NCBI RefSeq assembly: GCF_022201045.2
Contig: NC_068558.1
Coordinates: 5,547,501-5,611,500 of the forward strand
DNA length: 64,000 nt
Origin: Citrus sinensis
Lineage: Eukaryota; Streptophyta; Magnoliopsida; Sapindales; Rutaceae
Reading direction: 5' to 3'
In this document: positions 21,086-34,366 of the stretch, piece after piece
How positions within the stretch are numbered: position 1 is the first letter of the stretch
Layout: each line of letters opens with the position of its first letter
Made by a program: the position numbers and the translations under genes
The notes under the pieces: model-generated
Database searches by the model: none
The model's input: the letters and a program-made list of their open reading frames with translations, nothing else
Told to the model about the DNA's origin: nothing

Positions 21086-21101
21086 TTTAAAAAAAATACG
21101 C

Positions 21102-22599
21102 AAAAAAAAAAACAAAACAGAAAAAATGATGCGCACAAGCAGCGTGCGTACAAATTACAGTCAATGTTTTGTACAAAAAGAACAGAGAAGCTTGCCATAT
21201 CATGCAGACCACGGAGAGTTTAATAAACAGCAAACAGCGTGACGTGGCATCTGTCGCGTTCTCTCTGCATACGAAAACAAAGTTACAAAACATGACCGTA
21301 TCGAATACGACACCGTACATGTACTAAACCGTCCTTGTATTTGGGGAATCTATTAATATCTATTCTATATATGGCCTAGTCTTTAATTACGGCATTTCCC
21401 TAACCACTATGAATTGTTATTGTATCTAACAGAACGGCGTTTACTGCTACAACGCCAATAGCCTTCGATCTTCAAATCTAATCATGGTATAAACAAAATA
21501 ATTATGATCGAAATTTAAATTAAATTTCTGTTTATAGCAACTTGTAATATTTTAAGTCTATTCTTGGCCGGACTTAATTATCTTTAGTTTTTTTTTTTCA
21601 ATTCTATTACACTAGTTTGTTTTATATCTACGGGTCAATGGATGTGTATGGATATTTGTTTTGGCGTAAGTTTAGTTCATCCCGAAAATATTATCAAAGC
21701 TCCTTTTCAGCAGGTAGTTTTGAAGATGATGGAGACTAAAGCGCCTAAAATTTTTTTTTTTTTTTGTTGGGAATAGCGGTGATTGGATGAACTTGAAATC
21801 AAAGAAAACTGCCGTTAAAAGTGACGCCAACGAAGGCACTTCGACAGTCAAGTCAACCGGAGGTTGAAGGAGATGATGAATTTCAAAAAAAACCCTTGAA
21901 TGATACAAAATTTGAATGTTTGTGTGAGTTAGAGAACTTGCCTCCTTTGTGAGACTAACATAAACTTTTAAGTTGAAGTGCCCTTGAGGGCATCTTTGTA
22001 TCTTTTTGGATAGGTGGTAGATTGTTATTGGTTGTTTACATCCTCAGGTAAAGGTTTAAGAGTAATTTAGTGTTTCTTATTGAGGTCTTTGGGTTTTCTT
22101 GGGGTGGATGGTTGTCCTTTAAAAGATTGTCCTTACTATGATTGGCTCATTTCAAATAAGCTAATTCGGCCGAGAAGCATTTGATTTCGCTAAAGGAGAA
22201 GTAGGTAGCTGACGGCTGTGTGTGTGGTCCCCATTTCTCACATTTGATTCATATGGCCTGTAGTCAGATATTTGGGGGACGGCCCAAATGAAGACCATGT
22301 TGTGAAGATGTGTCTTGGCCTCATTGGTGAAGTTGTCACTGCTTTGTGGTCCCATACTGACATGTGGCATTTTTAATGTATTGTCGAAGACATTTTCTAT
22401 AGATTTCAGGTGATTTAGGTGGCTAAGCTGATTTTATGGGATTTTCCCATTACACCCTTGTCTTTTCAATTCCTTCTTCATTCTTCATAGAGACTCAAGT
22501 GTCATATAAAATGTCTTCACACGCGTCATATCCTAAGTATTTCTTACTCAAATCTTACCATCAACAATATCCATACATGTTACCACTTTTATCACAGTA
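21102..22599. other. Intergenic DNA
   Basis: Several short frames exist (for example 21672-21908 minus), but none has a recognisable domain. The stretch 21950-22400 is less AT-rich than its surroundings, without detectable homology. Confidence 0.35.
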
Positions 22600-22614
22600 A
22601 CTCTACTCACTTAG

Positions 22615-22899
22615 AGTCCTTGCACTTACAATATTGAGTGCAAGGGTTCGACCCTCCATAAAAGCATTTATGGGGGTTATTTACAATCCTCCCTCAATTA
22701 TCAAATAATTGAGTGGAGCCAGTTTATCCCTCACGAAATGTGAGTGGAGTGGACAGCTCTCGAATATTTGAGAGAGTTTGAAGAATTTGGGCAGCGCTTC
22801 AGAGTAGTACATGCCACAAAGAAGGTCCCAATTGTAGAATATGTTTGTAAATATTAATTGTAATACCTACAGTCTTGTATAACAGTATTAAAAAAAAAA
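22615..22899 (+). mobile_element. tRNA-derived SINE, 5' truncated
   Basis: A polymerase III B-box-like GGTTCGACCCTCC follows a GAGTGCAAG hairpin. The body ends in an A-run at 22890-22900. The 15-bp direct repeat ACTCTACTCACTTAG flanks it exactly (22600-22614 and 22900-22914). This is a clear LINE-type target-site duplication. The A box is missing because the left end is truncated. A related, longer copy lies at about 32835-33130 on the minus strand. Confidence 0.8.
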
Positions 22900-22914
22900 A
22901 CTCTACTCACTTAG

Positions 22915-25900
22915 TCACAACTCAGTAGTGCACGTTTAATAAATCGTACCTAACTAATACGTGTACAATGTACTCGTATTAATTTTCTTATATTGTATGT
23001 CAAGTTCTTGAATATTATATCCAATGCATATTTAATTTAAAAAAAAATCTGTGGATAACTTAATACAAACAATTTCTAAATCATGAAGTATGTACATGTA
23101 AAATGAATCATCAATCCGACGTACCATATTCAACGCTTGTAAAAAAATAAGAAGAAAAAGGAAAAAAGAATTGATTACGACTGTAGATTTTGAGGATGTA
23201 GAAATTCTTGGTTAAAAGAATTCAAAAAAAAAAAGAGTAAAAAGAAGAATGCTATAATATATTAGAGGTCAATACAATCAAAAGCTACATGAATTTATTG
23301 TTTGTTCACTTTACTTTCTGTTTTTAAAGTACTGCATTATAGGGTAATTACTATTTTAGTCCCTACAGTTGAGTTAATGTCAGTTAGTCTTTGTATTTTT
23401 GAAAATGACCAAAATGGTTCTATAATTTTAGTTACTTTCATTATTCCATACAACTTAAAATTCAAATAAATACGACATAAAATTAATGAGTGAATAACAT
23501 ACGATAATTAAGTAGACTTTAATCAAAATATGTATACAACAGCGACCATTTAGCAAATTTTCAAAAATGAAAAAATTGATTTAGTAATTGACTTAAACTA
23601 TAGGAATTATTAATTACACTAATTGATATTATAATCATACGTCTACCCATAATCTAAATCATTAAAATTATAAGGTATCACGTTTTATTGAGCATAATTG
23701 AAAATTTTACGTAAAATAAATGCAACGTGGAATAAATATACACAAAATGAAGGAAGGTCTACTCTATATATTTACAACTATAAATATTTATACAGTAAAA
23801 TTTTTTATCAACGGTGACTCAAACTCAATAAGTAAAAATTTTGATATATGAGTACTCAAACTCAAATGTTTTGATGGAGAAGTAGTGTTAATGTGTTTTC
23901 ACCCGGCCATTGCCGAAAATTTGCAAAAATCATTGGTTGCAACTCATAACTCGACTCAATTTTACTCTTACACGATGAATTAACTGTGTATGATGGTCGA
24001 AGGTTCGAAAATAAGAAAATTTGATTTCACACACAAAAAAAGGACAAAAAAAGAAACAATAATGATAATAAAAGGAGAGAGAAGCTATTTGTTTCTCGTA
24101 ATAATAACAAGAAACGAAATTAATAAAAGCCCTTTCGCATTAGGTCCGTTTTTTTTATCACAATCATGTGTGGAGCGTGGGTTACTCTGTTAAAAGCATC
24201 GGCCGGCATGCTAAAACTCGTTGTTGCAATCAACTGGTGCGCAAATTTACATTACCCATAAAAAATTACAAAATCTTTAATTTAGATTTTGTTTAAGATC
24301 GAAGTGTTGTAATTTTTAAGTTACAATGTAGTAAATATAAATTTTAAATAATAAAATTTTGATAAAATTATTAAAGATATAGTAGATTTCTATTATACAA
24401 ATGAAAAATCACATCAACATAAGTTCTAAATTATAACAGCTAGTATTTATCAAATACTTTAACAGTTGCCCAACTTCAATATCAAACACACCCTTAGACT
24501 TTGAACTAATTTTTTAATCTTGAAATCATATTGATATGAAAGTGTAATTGCAGATTGGGGTGAAGAAAAAATTTTTATTTTAGAAAATCATATTAACAAA
24601 TGACATTTGGTAGATTATTTAGGCAAAATACATTAAGGAATTGAAACTACATCTGATTATATAGAGGGGGAAGCTGTAAACGTGCCAAAAATTTTAGGAT
24701 GATTTTACGTTGAAAACGCATAAGACTTTTTTTCTTCTTCTTCTTCTTCTTTTTTTAATTTTGCAATGAAAACTTACTTTTGTTTTTTGGGAATGTGAAA
24801 TAAAATAGCTGGTTAGCACGTCTCATTCTCATGGGCATCTTGACTGATCGGGCTGTCAGATGCAACAAACCCAACAGTTCTCTTGACTTGTTTAACTGTA
24901 TAAGCCACCTATGCATCTAATTTTTAACCCAAAATTTTCCCAAAACATTCTTCAGTCATACTGGAATTATATGTATTTAGAATCTACGCAAATTTTCTAA
25001 GTATGATGTGTGTGGATTGCAATATAGTAACGGAATAAAAATGATTTTTACAAGCCCATAGTTATAAGTTTATAAATTCGAGCAATTTTTTATTTACCAA
25101 AATTGTTAAACTAAGTATCGTAAAATATGTAAAATATTATTTAATTGGGTGATAGGTGTTTCTTCGACTCATTCTTAAAATTGAGAGTTTGAGTCCTCTT
25201 ATATATATTATGTGGGTAATGTTTTTCAAAAATGTAGAAATAGCAACTTTGACCTATATTAGGTTATCATAGAGTTGATTTAGGAGATTCCATAAATTTC
25301 TGACTAAAAATTTTTTGTTAGTGTAATTGGGAGAAAAAACAAACCATATAATATGATCATTGGTCCGGAAAAGAAATTTAAAAAAAAATGGTTTTAATGT
25401 AAGAGATGCAAAGTTACACTCATCAACAAAGTTTACTGGGTCCATAGAATATATAAAAAGGGTGCGCTCAAATTTTTTGAATTGAAAACCCATCATAAAA
25501 TTAAGCTGACTGCCAAATAAATATTAAAATGATGATTCTGATGATAAGTGTTATGAATGAGTATCACTGTATCTACACAAAGCATAGTATTAACTAAATT
25601 AAATTAAGCAAAAAAAGATGTGTAATTGCCTAACTGGCAGTATATGGACTTTCAGAAAGCGGTAAAAAGAAAAGCTTATTATCCAAATGGGCAAGATTTG
25701 CATGTTACTTGTCCCTCTTTCGCCATTCATGATCACACATTTTCATAGTTTTTGCAATTCTTAAAAAAAAAAGAAAAAGAAAAAAGAAAAAAAATACAGT
25801 TTGATTAATAATATATTTTTTTCTTTAAAAATTTACAACTGTTTTTTCATATTTTATTTTCAGAATCATAATTTTTGGGTTGTGTGTTTCTTTTGGTGGA

Positions 25901-26017
25901 GGAATGCTTGTCACCTACTCCTTTTAAGTTCCCCCAATTAATCTCTCTATTTACTTGTGAGAGAAAGAAAAGTGCTTTTGCTTCAGAGGTTGCTGCTTTT
26001 GCTTATGCTCTGTGCCA
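22915..26017. other. Intergenic DNA upstream of the C2H2 zinc-finger gene
   Basis: About 3 kb of AT-rich sequence with a (TTC)n tract at about 24728-24750. No coding sequence with domain support. The last 1 kb presumably holds the promoter and 5' UTR of the zinc-finger gene. The frame just upstream of 26018 is noncoding leader. Confidence 0.4.
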
Positions 26018-26971
26018 ATGGAGAAGCACAAATGCAAGCTTTGCACTAGGAGTTTCTCTAATGGCAGAGCCTTGGGTGGTCACATGAAAGCTCACTTGGC
26101 AGCTCATCCTCTACCTCCAAAGACGAATCAACAGCAGCAACCCAGTGATAGTACCGAGTCAGCTTCAACTTCGTCTTCATCTTCTGGAGAGGGGGTGGAA
26201 GTGAAAGGCAAAAGCCCAGAAGTTGCAGAAGAGAAATCTTTGGGTTACGGGTTGAGAAACAATCCAAAGAAGAGTTTCAGGTTTGCAGATCCTGAGTTTT
26301 CTTTTGCAGTCGATTCTGGTTCTGTTGTTGTTCAAGACAGAGAGAGTGAGACTGAGTCAAGAAACCCAACTCGGAGACGATCTAAGAGGAACCGGAAACT
26401 GTTTACAGCTCATCAGGATCATCATCAGAAACCAATGTTGAAAAAACCCAATTTCCTTGAGTCACCAGCAGAGCCGGAACCGGTGAGTTCAGTATCTGAT
26501 ACTTCTCCTGAAGAGGATGTTGCCATGTGCCTTATGATGCTTTCGCGCGATGTGTGGATGAGAAACAATGACGAAGCACAAGATCATAAAATTGTCGAGA
26601 TGGTGGAGGAATCCGAAGAGATCAAGTTGACTCGCGGGAAATACCGGTGTGAGAAATGCAAGAAAGCCTTTCGATCTTATCACGCTTTGGGCGGACACAA
26701 GAAAGTTTGTGAAACAAACATTAATGCGGGTACTAAAGTTGCTGCTGATGAAAAAATATTTGAGTGTCCATTTTGTTACAAGGTGTTTGGTTCTGGTCAA
26801 GCACTTGGCGGCCACAAGAGATCTCACTTGTTAGCCAATTCATCATCAACTGCTGCCGCTGCTGCTGTTGTTGCTACAGACCCTGCAGTTAAGTTTGAGA
26901 ACAATTTGATAGATCTCAATCTTCCTGCCCCATTGGAAGAAGATGACTTTAGTGTGGTTTCAGATGCGTAA
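26018..26971 (+). CDS. C2H2 zinc-finger transcription factor with EAR motif (ZAT family)
   Basis: Intronless, 317 residues. It opens MEKHKCKLC, and finger 1 has the helix RALGGH (about 5-27). Fingers 2 and 3 lie at about 207-230 (HALGGH) and 247-270 (QALGGH). QALGGH-type fingers are plant-specific and bind DNA in the nucleus. A basic RRRSKRNRK stretch near 120 is a likely nuclear signal. The C-terminal DLNLPAP (about 298-304) is an EAR repression motif that recruits TOPLESS-type corepressors. The family acts in stress and developmental repression. The ATG at 26018 gives the MEKHKCK start seen across the family. Its closest member is of the ZAT1/ZAT4/ZAT9 type by layout. Confidence 0.92.
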   Translation: MEKHKCKLCTRSFSNGRALGGHMKAHLAAHPLPPKTNQQQQPSDSTESASTSSSSSGEGVEVKGKSPEVAEEKSLGYGLRNNPKKSFRFADPEFSFAVDSGSVVVQDRESETESRNPTRRRSKRNRKLFTAHQDHHQKPMLKKPNFLESPAEPEPVSSVSDTSPEEDVAMCLMMLSRDVWMRNNDEAQDHKIVEMVEESEEIKLTRGKYRCEKCKKAFRSYHALGGHKKVCETNINAGTKVAADEKIFECPFCYKVFGSGQALGGHKRSHLLANSSSTAAAAAVVATDPAVKFENNLIDLNLPAPLEEDDFSVVSDA

Positions 26972-28712
26972 TAGATGATTTGGGAAAATCAAACTGTTCT
27001 TTGTAGTTAGCTTTAATGTTCATTCGATAATTTTTTGAAGTGTATGGATTCTCCTTTGTGGAAAGAATAGTTCTTTTCTTTGGTTTCTTCACCGCTTACT
27101 TTGTCATTACTAGTTTAAACTCAGTCTCTGTAACATTGACTGACATGCCAACATTCATCCCTTTGAAATCTTGAACTCATTCATTTAAGCAATTTAAGAG
27201 TGGAGCAAGTAAGCACGCATTCAAGAGTGTCCTGGTAGCAATGCTTAGCAAAACTTTGTTTCGTTTCGGATGAGTACTTTTGGGGTTTTGCCAGTGGACC
27301 CAAGAACATGTTCTCTGCAAGTACCTGGGGGAGTTCAATTCAGTTAATGTTACATGTCCTATTCACGTTTCCAGCTGTTCATGTAAAAACTGCTTGCTAG
27401 TTGCTAGTTTCTACTCTCTTTAAGTTAAAGCTGACAAGTTTGCTAAAAAAATGATCATGGGCTTTGTCCGCTTGGGGAACGAAGCTGAAGAAGAAGAGTT
27501 CTTTCTCTCTCACAAGTCTCGCACACTATTTCTTTTGTTCTCTGATTCAGGCTTTCAGCCTCAGTTTGTTGGTTTAGCTTAAAAGTATAAAATCAATGAT
27601 TTGATTAGAAGATGAACCACAAACTACAAGATGAAATGACAGGAATAACCTCAATGGACCACGTAGTTTTTGTTTACGCACTCATATCCCCATAATGTGA
27701 CTGGTGGAGATCTGAATTCTCCTAATTTTTTTCTGACTGGAAAGATATGTAAAAAATAATCTGCCTTGAAATGAACGAAATATCCGGGCAAAAGGAGGCA
27801 CCCAACCCACGCTATTCTTATAGAAGAATCAGTCAAGATTTATTTATTAAAAGGAAGTAGAATACTAATATAATGGAGAGTTAATTAAATTAAATATATG
27901 AGTTGATAATGCTTTAGGTTAGTAAAGACAGTACAGTCTTGATTACAAGGACATGTCAGTCAATAAATGATTGGTCATTGGGTTCCTTTCTTTCATGCAT
28001 ACCAATGTGATTTCTTGGTTCACAAGATTTTTCAGCTTAAATTATGTTAGGGATTAGTGCCAGTGCAACCCATTGTTAGTTGTTTTCACCTTTCATGGAT
28101 GGGAAGCTTCATCTACCCAAAACCATTTTGTGCTCTCTCATCACTTTCTCATTTAACCTATGAATTTTTTTTCAAGGATAATTTTGTCCATGTAACCCAA
28201 ATTATATATTTCAAAAGTTATATTCAATTTGACTTATGCACGTAAAATAGATCATGTTCTTAGTAAATTGTGCCACCAAAAAAAAAAAATTCACAGTTGA
28301 AAAGATGCCATTAATTATTTTTGTTCTAAATTCTTAATTAGATTGAGTCAAATTAATTTTTTGATTTTTAGAATCAAAACTCAAAGCAAATTTTATGTTC
28401 ATGGTTTCTCTAAATGATAGCATATAGTTGATTTGATCTCTTACGATGAAAACAACAAATTAAGGATGAAATACGATTAAGTTGTCGTGAGAAAGGGGTG
28501 GGAACAAAGTAACGCAAGAAAAAAAAAATTATGCTGATAAATATCCAACCATATTAACACCAATTTGTCTGACAAAAGACTTGTCTATTCAATGAATAAT
28601 GCTAGAGACACAAACTATTTGCATTGATTAATTTGTTTCATTAGCTGTCATTACATGCATAAACTTTTATATACCACATTAATTAATACAAAAAATTATA
28701 TCCCCCAAATAA

Positions 28713-28743
<31 letters not shown>

Positions 28744-29869
28744 GTTTTTGCTCGCACCACTGCTAAACCCCTTAAAAGGGTATATTATAGTTTTGATTAT
28801 TTTGCCTGTGCTTCTAAAAACTTTCACTTTCTCACAATTGTGATTGCTAATGTCCCCTTTAAAATGCATCGTCTTCGTAAGGTCACGGTAGTAATTGCTT
28901 ATAAATTTACAATGTAGATTCTTGCTAAGGGGACGTCAAAATAGCTTTTTTTTTTGGGCCTTTTCCTGTCAAAAAAACACATGCAATGAAAAATTACGTT
29001 GAAAGTGATCATTTTTCTTTTTCCGGGTTGATAACAACGGTTAAAGTGGTTATTGATGTACCTTGTAGTGGAAATGAAGACAAGAAAAAAGCGAAGGGGT
29101 GAAATATAAAAAGAAAAATTAAAAAAAGGATTTTATTTTCTTTTTACTAGGCCCCGAAATTGCAAACTAACAAACTACTATACAAATTATTAAAATATAA
29201 CACTTTACTAGATTAATTTTTTTTTAAATAATAGTTTAATATATTTTTATCACTTCCATTAGTTGACCCATTAATTGACTTATAAAATACCAATTTTATT
29301 CTTAACGAACAACTCCTAAAATAAAATAAAAAAAGTAATAGAAATGAGTGCCGTGCGAATTTACAATCTTACCCTATTCTTAGTGTGAAACAAAGTACCA
29401 TTGCTGCTTATAATGATATTTAAATTACAATATTATCCCTGCAATTGATCTATTGTATTGCAAATTGATAGCTGTTATTTTTAAAAAAGTTAATATAGTG
29501 AAGTGTTATCTCTTAATAATAAGCATTGCCGTAATGAAAGGATAATAACCCTAACACTTAATTACAAATTTGGGTTTCATTTGATAAAAATATAAATTTA
29601 CTCCTATGACGTCAACATGATACCATCATTAAACCATTGGCAGTGATAGAAATATATAATAAACTGTTATTTTTCAAAAAATTAAGGTGAAATGTTATCT
29701 TTCAATAATTTGTGTGGTTGTAGTGAAAGGATAATAACTCTTAAAAAAAGCATACAACAAAAGATTATTGTTTGAATCATTCACAATGCTAAATAAATTG
29801 ATGAAAATAAAACATTTACAAATTAGGGAGATGTTTACCTATCTAAATATTTGAAAGGAAAATGAGCCC
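26972..29869. other. Gene-free intergenic DNA
   Basis: It begins with the 3' UTR of the zinc-finger gene (T-rich to about 27100). It contains a T-run of about 31 bases at 28713-28743. No supported gene. Confidence 0.35.
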
Positions 29870-29935
29870 TGGTTGAAGCTCGAACTCGCGGACGCGCCCG
29901 GATGTTAAAGGTGTGAGCCGGTGGCTATTTTCATT
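29870..29935 (-). repeat. Possible tRNA-like or SINE relic
   Basis: A GC-rich island of about 60 bp in very AT-rich DNA. On the minus strand it has a B-box-like GAGTTCGAGCT and an A-box-like TAGCCACCGGC. The outer ends GAAAATGAGCC and GGCTATTTTC can pair. It does not fold as a clean tRNA to my eye. A decayed SINE head is the best guess. Confidence 0.3.
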
Positions 29936-32834
29936 TTTTTAAAAAAATAATAATGTTAAGAATCACTTATCATGGGAATGGGACGTGACTATTTTCTCTA
30001 TTTAATACGCGAAATAAATTATGACCAAAATTAATTACGTAGGTGCTTCATATCAACTAATCCATTATCCATGATTATTAAAAAAGGATTTTGGTGGTTC
30101 TGTCATTATCAAAAGGTTAGATAGAATAACACGATAGGGCCTATCACGGTGCACGTAACACGAGCCTTGTGACAAGAATGACCATGTGTATTAATGAAAC
30201 TCGACAGGCGCCAGCTAATGCAAAGAAAGAGCTTAGCAAGAGCCAAGAAGTGGGCTGCTCTAATTTTTATCCACGTGATAAATCGCATTAATTTTCCACA
30301 CATCCAACGGCAGAGGATCAGTAATTTTTTTATAAAAATGGTTGATGCACAGGAGACGCATGGGAGGGGTAGATTGGTAAATGAATTCATTTTGAGGAAT
30401 TTTAGTCAGCGTGAGTTGTGCCACGCTTCATGAGAGTTGGGCGGAAGAAAAGACGTGAAGTCGCGAAGTGGGTTAAAGTGGGGGTGGCAGTGGCTTCTCG
30501 GTCAACTTCCGCAAATCATTTTCTTAGAAAATGTTATCCGGGCCCCATCTGAACCCGCTAGAGTTATTTCCTACGTGGAAATTAATTTATTATCTTTTTC
30601 TCCAGTCAAATTTATCATTCACCCGTGATCCGAAATTAAAAGGAACAGTAGCCAAAAAAGAGTCCGGCGGAAAGATGAGAATAAGTGAATGGGGTCTGCA
30701 CTTGTCTCTTGCGAAGTGGCTAATTATGCTTTTTATAACAGCAGTCCCTTTTTTTTTTTTTTTTTTTTTTTGGTTAATTATTTTTTTTAAATTACATTTC
30801 AAATCACCGAGCCGCAGTGTTTTAAGGAATTATTGACCCAATAATCCCTGGTGTTTCAGTGCCATGGTAGAATTTAGAAAGCACTTTCTTCACTTTATCT
30901 CGTGATATTCTTTTCCCGAACGACAAGTTCCAACCGACATATGTAGGTCATATTATAGGATTTTTTTGATTTATCTTAGGGTACACTAAATCATAATTTT
31001 GGGAATGATGCGCTTCCGGTTTTGAAACACTAATGGCTTCAATTATTTTTAAGAAACATATAACTCTGCACCAGAAGTACATAAGATAACAAATTTTAAT
31101 GATAAATTGTATACGGTTATTGACGAATTGTGTTCGACACAGTTTCCTTGAAAATTCTTTGGTAACAAAATGGAAGGGCATTATGTGCCCAATAATCTAC
31201 TTGGTAATTATTAACCCTCAGTCCATCACTAAAAGACTTAACAAACTACGCAATGTGTATGCATCATCATTATCAACATAATCATTTATATACCTCCTTG
31301 TCTGCTTTCTATTTGTCTTCCTGGCTAAACATTTTATTATTTCCATAAAAAAGCTGTAATTTATCTTTGTATTCTCTTGTTTAGTACGCTCATGGCTCGG
31401 CTGGGACCCGTAGGTTTTTGAAATTTCGATCCAGGAAAAAGAAGGTTGAAATAATAATTGATAACATTTATTGAGTAGGAGAAGAGGTATAACTTAGAAA
31501 GTCTTAACTCAGTTTTCATGGATTGAGAAAAGACTCTAAATTTTTTTCAGAGTGCCAATGTCTTATTTGGTGTGAATATTTAGACTTTTGAGAAATACAA
31601 ACTTGGCTAGTTAGTAGTTGCTGACAACTAGCTAAAACAGAAATGAATTTCAATGCTCTCTCTGTCTCTTATTTTGCGGTTGGTTACCAATAACTAATGC
31701 CAAATCTGCATACATTCAAAATATGGACGTACAAAACAAATAAAGGTTTAATATTTTCAAGGAAATAAGAGTCCCTCTTGCGGCGTAAATGCTGTTGGTG
31801 TCAACAATGTAAATAACCATGAATGCCTCTCACCAGTCACCACCCCACTTTTCTCTTTAACAATTCAGTGCTTTACTGCGGATAGCGGCATCTCTCACTT
31901 ATTATTACTTTATTTCGAAGGCTCAGGAGTGTGTGTTAAGCCCACAACTTTGTTGCGTCCTTTGGCATTAACCTTGATTCACGCCACGCCGCATTACAAA
32001 CACCATGATTTCACGCACCAATTTTATAGGTCGTCACAGCTAAACACGGCAAATTAATGCTCCCTTGCTCACTCACTTCAGTCCCCGTCAATATGCTGCC
32101 TGCCTTCCAGCAGCCACACAAAAGCGCGCAGCATGTGATCCGAGCCTTTCGATTACCTAAAAGTCCCAACACCCATTATGCTATGCCTCCACCCCTCTAT
32201 ACCGCGCATGGATATGATTATCTGCTGCATCTACTGAACGCCAATCTTCACCGTCCGATTCAGGTTTTATCCGACCTCCTTATGGAGATTGATGAAACTC
32301 TTAAATTCCAGATTAGTATACTTAGCATGCACGTGCTGAACGCTGATCAGATGACTAGATGAGGTACTAGTCAAGCCTGGGTCAAACTGGGGGGGGGGGG
32401 GTGGGTTGGAAGGAGAGGAGGAAATTAGCAGCTATTTTACCAAATATAATGTCCAGCTACAAATCCCACATTAACAAGATCTACACATCTATACAAATAG
32501 CTTTCTACGCTTACCAAGTATTTAAATCATTATAAATTCACTCACATTAGTTCGACGGAGAAGTAGTTTTTGAAATAATACAATTTCATCAATAAATTAT
32601 GTGCACATTAAGAAATAGATTATGACCATAGATTTATATATCATAAACTCATTTAGATCGTATTGCACCATTAATATAATTATGTAAACTTTTTTTTAGA
32701 TACAGTGACTGATTTTATGAGTAAGTCAAATTTCTATGGGCTAGATTTACCCCGTTTATGTTTAAACTTGAATGTGAAAACATATTTTAGAGAATGATAT
32801 TTTTTTCCTTTTTTTGGGGGGGGAGGATTTTTTT
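29936..32834. other. Gene-free intergenic DNA
   Basis: Less AT-rich islands at 30110-30560 and 31960-32400 contain ACGT motifs and a 101-codon frame (32057-32362) of no recognisable family. A G-run lies at 32390-32401. No gene is called. Confidence 0.35.
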
Positions 32835-33130
32835 TTTAATTATGTATACAAAGATTGTTTACTGATATTACATCGATATTACAATTCATATTTACAATCA
32901 TACTATACAAGTGGGATTACCGCCATATATTGACACACTGAAGCACTTGTCCTAATACTTTAAACCCTCTAATGTGTCTACTTCACTTATTTTTCGTAAA
33001 GAATATATTGTTTCCACTCAATTAGTTGATAATTGAAGTAGTACTGAAATTAATCTCCATAAAACTCTTACGGAGGATCAAACTCTTATATTCAATATTA
33101 TAAGTACAAGACTTCTCCCATTAGATCATA
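32835..33130 (-). mobile_element. tRNA-derived SINE, second copy of the 22.6-kb family
   Basis: On the minus strand an A box (TGATCTAATGG, about 33121-33131) and a B-box-like TTTGATCCTCC are followed by the same body and tail as the SINE at 22615-22899, including GTAAATATGAATTGTAATA, ending in an A-run near 32835. It is diverged and probably older. Flanking duplication is not clear. Confidence 0.65.
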
Positions 33131-34366
33131 TTATCAAAGGTCATTTAAAACACACAGGCATCTTTGGAGCATGTGCTGCTGTAATCCTTGAAAAAAAATT
33201 CTTTATGGTTATCAATAAAGATTGGATAATATCAAAATGAACAATCATATGGAGCCAAAAATGCACTGCGGCCTGCTTAATTGGATTGTTTTGGATGTTT
33301 GTAAATTGGCCACGGTCGCATATTCCAAAACGATGATTAAAGCCACTGTATGTGCTTATGCAAATTTTGTTCATTTCTGGTGTTGTCCCCCCTCTGTGTT
33401 GTTGCAGATAAAGCCATGGACAAATAAATATCAAATTCCACTTTATAGTTTATAGCTTTTATTAGGCAACTGCCCTGTACTGTCATGGTTAAGAAATATA
33501 ATGCATAAAAGGTAATTTTCTCACTTGGAAGTTTGTCAATTCGTTATGGACTCCATGACAAAAATTTTAACATTACTTGATAATTAACCGTAGCTTCCAT
33601 TCTACTGCCAAGAATCAAGATACCCAGCTTGTTTAAATACATAAAGACAATAAGTGGAAAATCGAAAAATTAAAAATTAAAAAGAAAAAGATTTTCTACT
33701 CATGGCAACAATCAGTGGTATACATATATATCGTTCTGTCACACGCATCCATTATACTGTATATTAAAAGGAAATATAAATGAACATCGTAGTTGTAATA
33801 ATACTAAAAATATCAAACAAATTGATAATATGTTGCCAAAAAAAAAAATTACATTGATACTTTGCTACAAATTTCTTTGAGATGTAATTTTATAATGAAT
33901 CATTCTGTTTTTTTAGATAATCAAAAGAGTGACACTGTTTCCTTTAATCACAAATATTTTAATAAAGAATTTAGGTTTTGAAGATGATGTGTGTTGATGT
34001 ATGTACTTTTCAAACTAGGCCTAACCCACCATGACAGGGCCACGACCACATATCACTGTCATGGAACTTGAGTCACAATTTGGACCCAACTCAACGTAGG
34101 GACTTTTCAGTAACGGAGAAAGATTTCTCGAATCATACATAGCTCAGGGCCTAGGCCTAATCATGACCAAAAGGAGAACTATCTTAATCTCAAGAGAGTA
34201 AAGGAAGGCGGAAATCAGACCTATTGGTTGAATGGCAGTTAATCCACCTTTCATTGCACGCCTAGAAAGTACAGTTTCAGTCTTTTGTGAAGGAAGACTT
34301 ATTTCAAATATTTAGAAATAGAATGGGTTTCATATAGGCTCAAATATTCAAGCTACGCCTTTAATA
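33131..34366. other. Intergenic DNA
   Basis: No supported gene or RNA. Confidence 0.35.

Noticed and set aside
26489-26827. Antisense frame of 112 codons across the zinc-finger gene
   Set aside because: It overlaps the well-supported C2H2 gene completely and is a codon-bias shadow.
32057-32362. 101-codon frame with ATG in a GC-richer island
   Set aside because: No recognisable domain, no introns or homologous neighbour, and biased codons are not evident. It could be a short gene, but nothing supports it beyond length.
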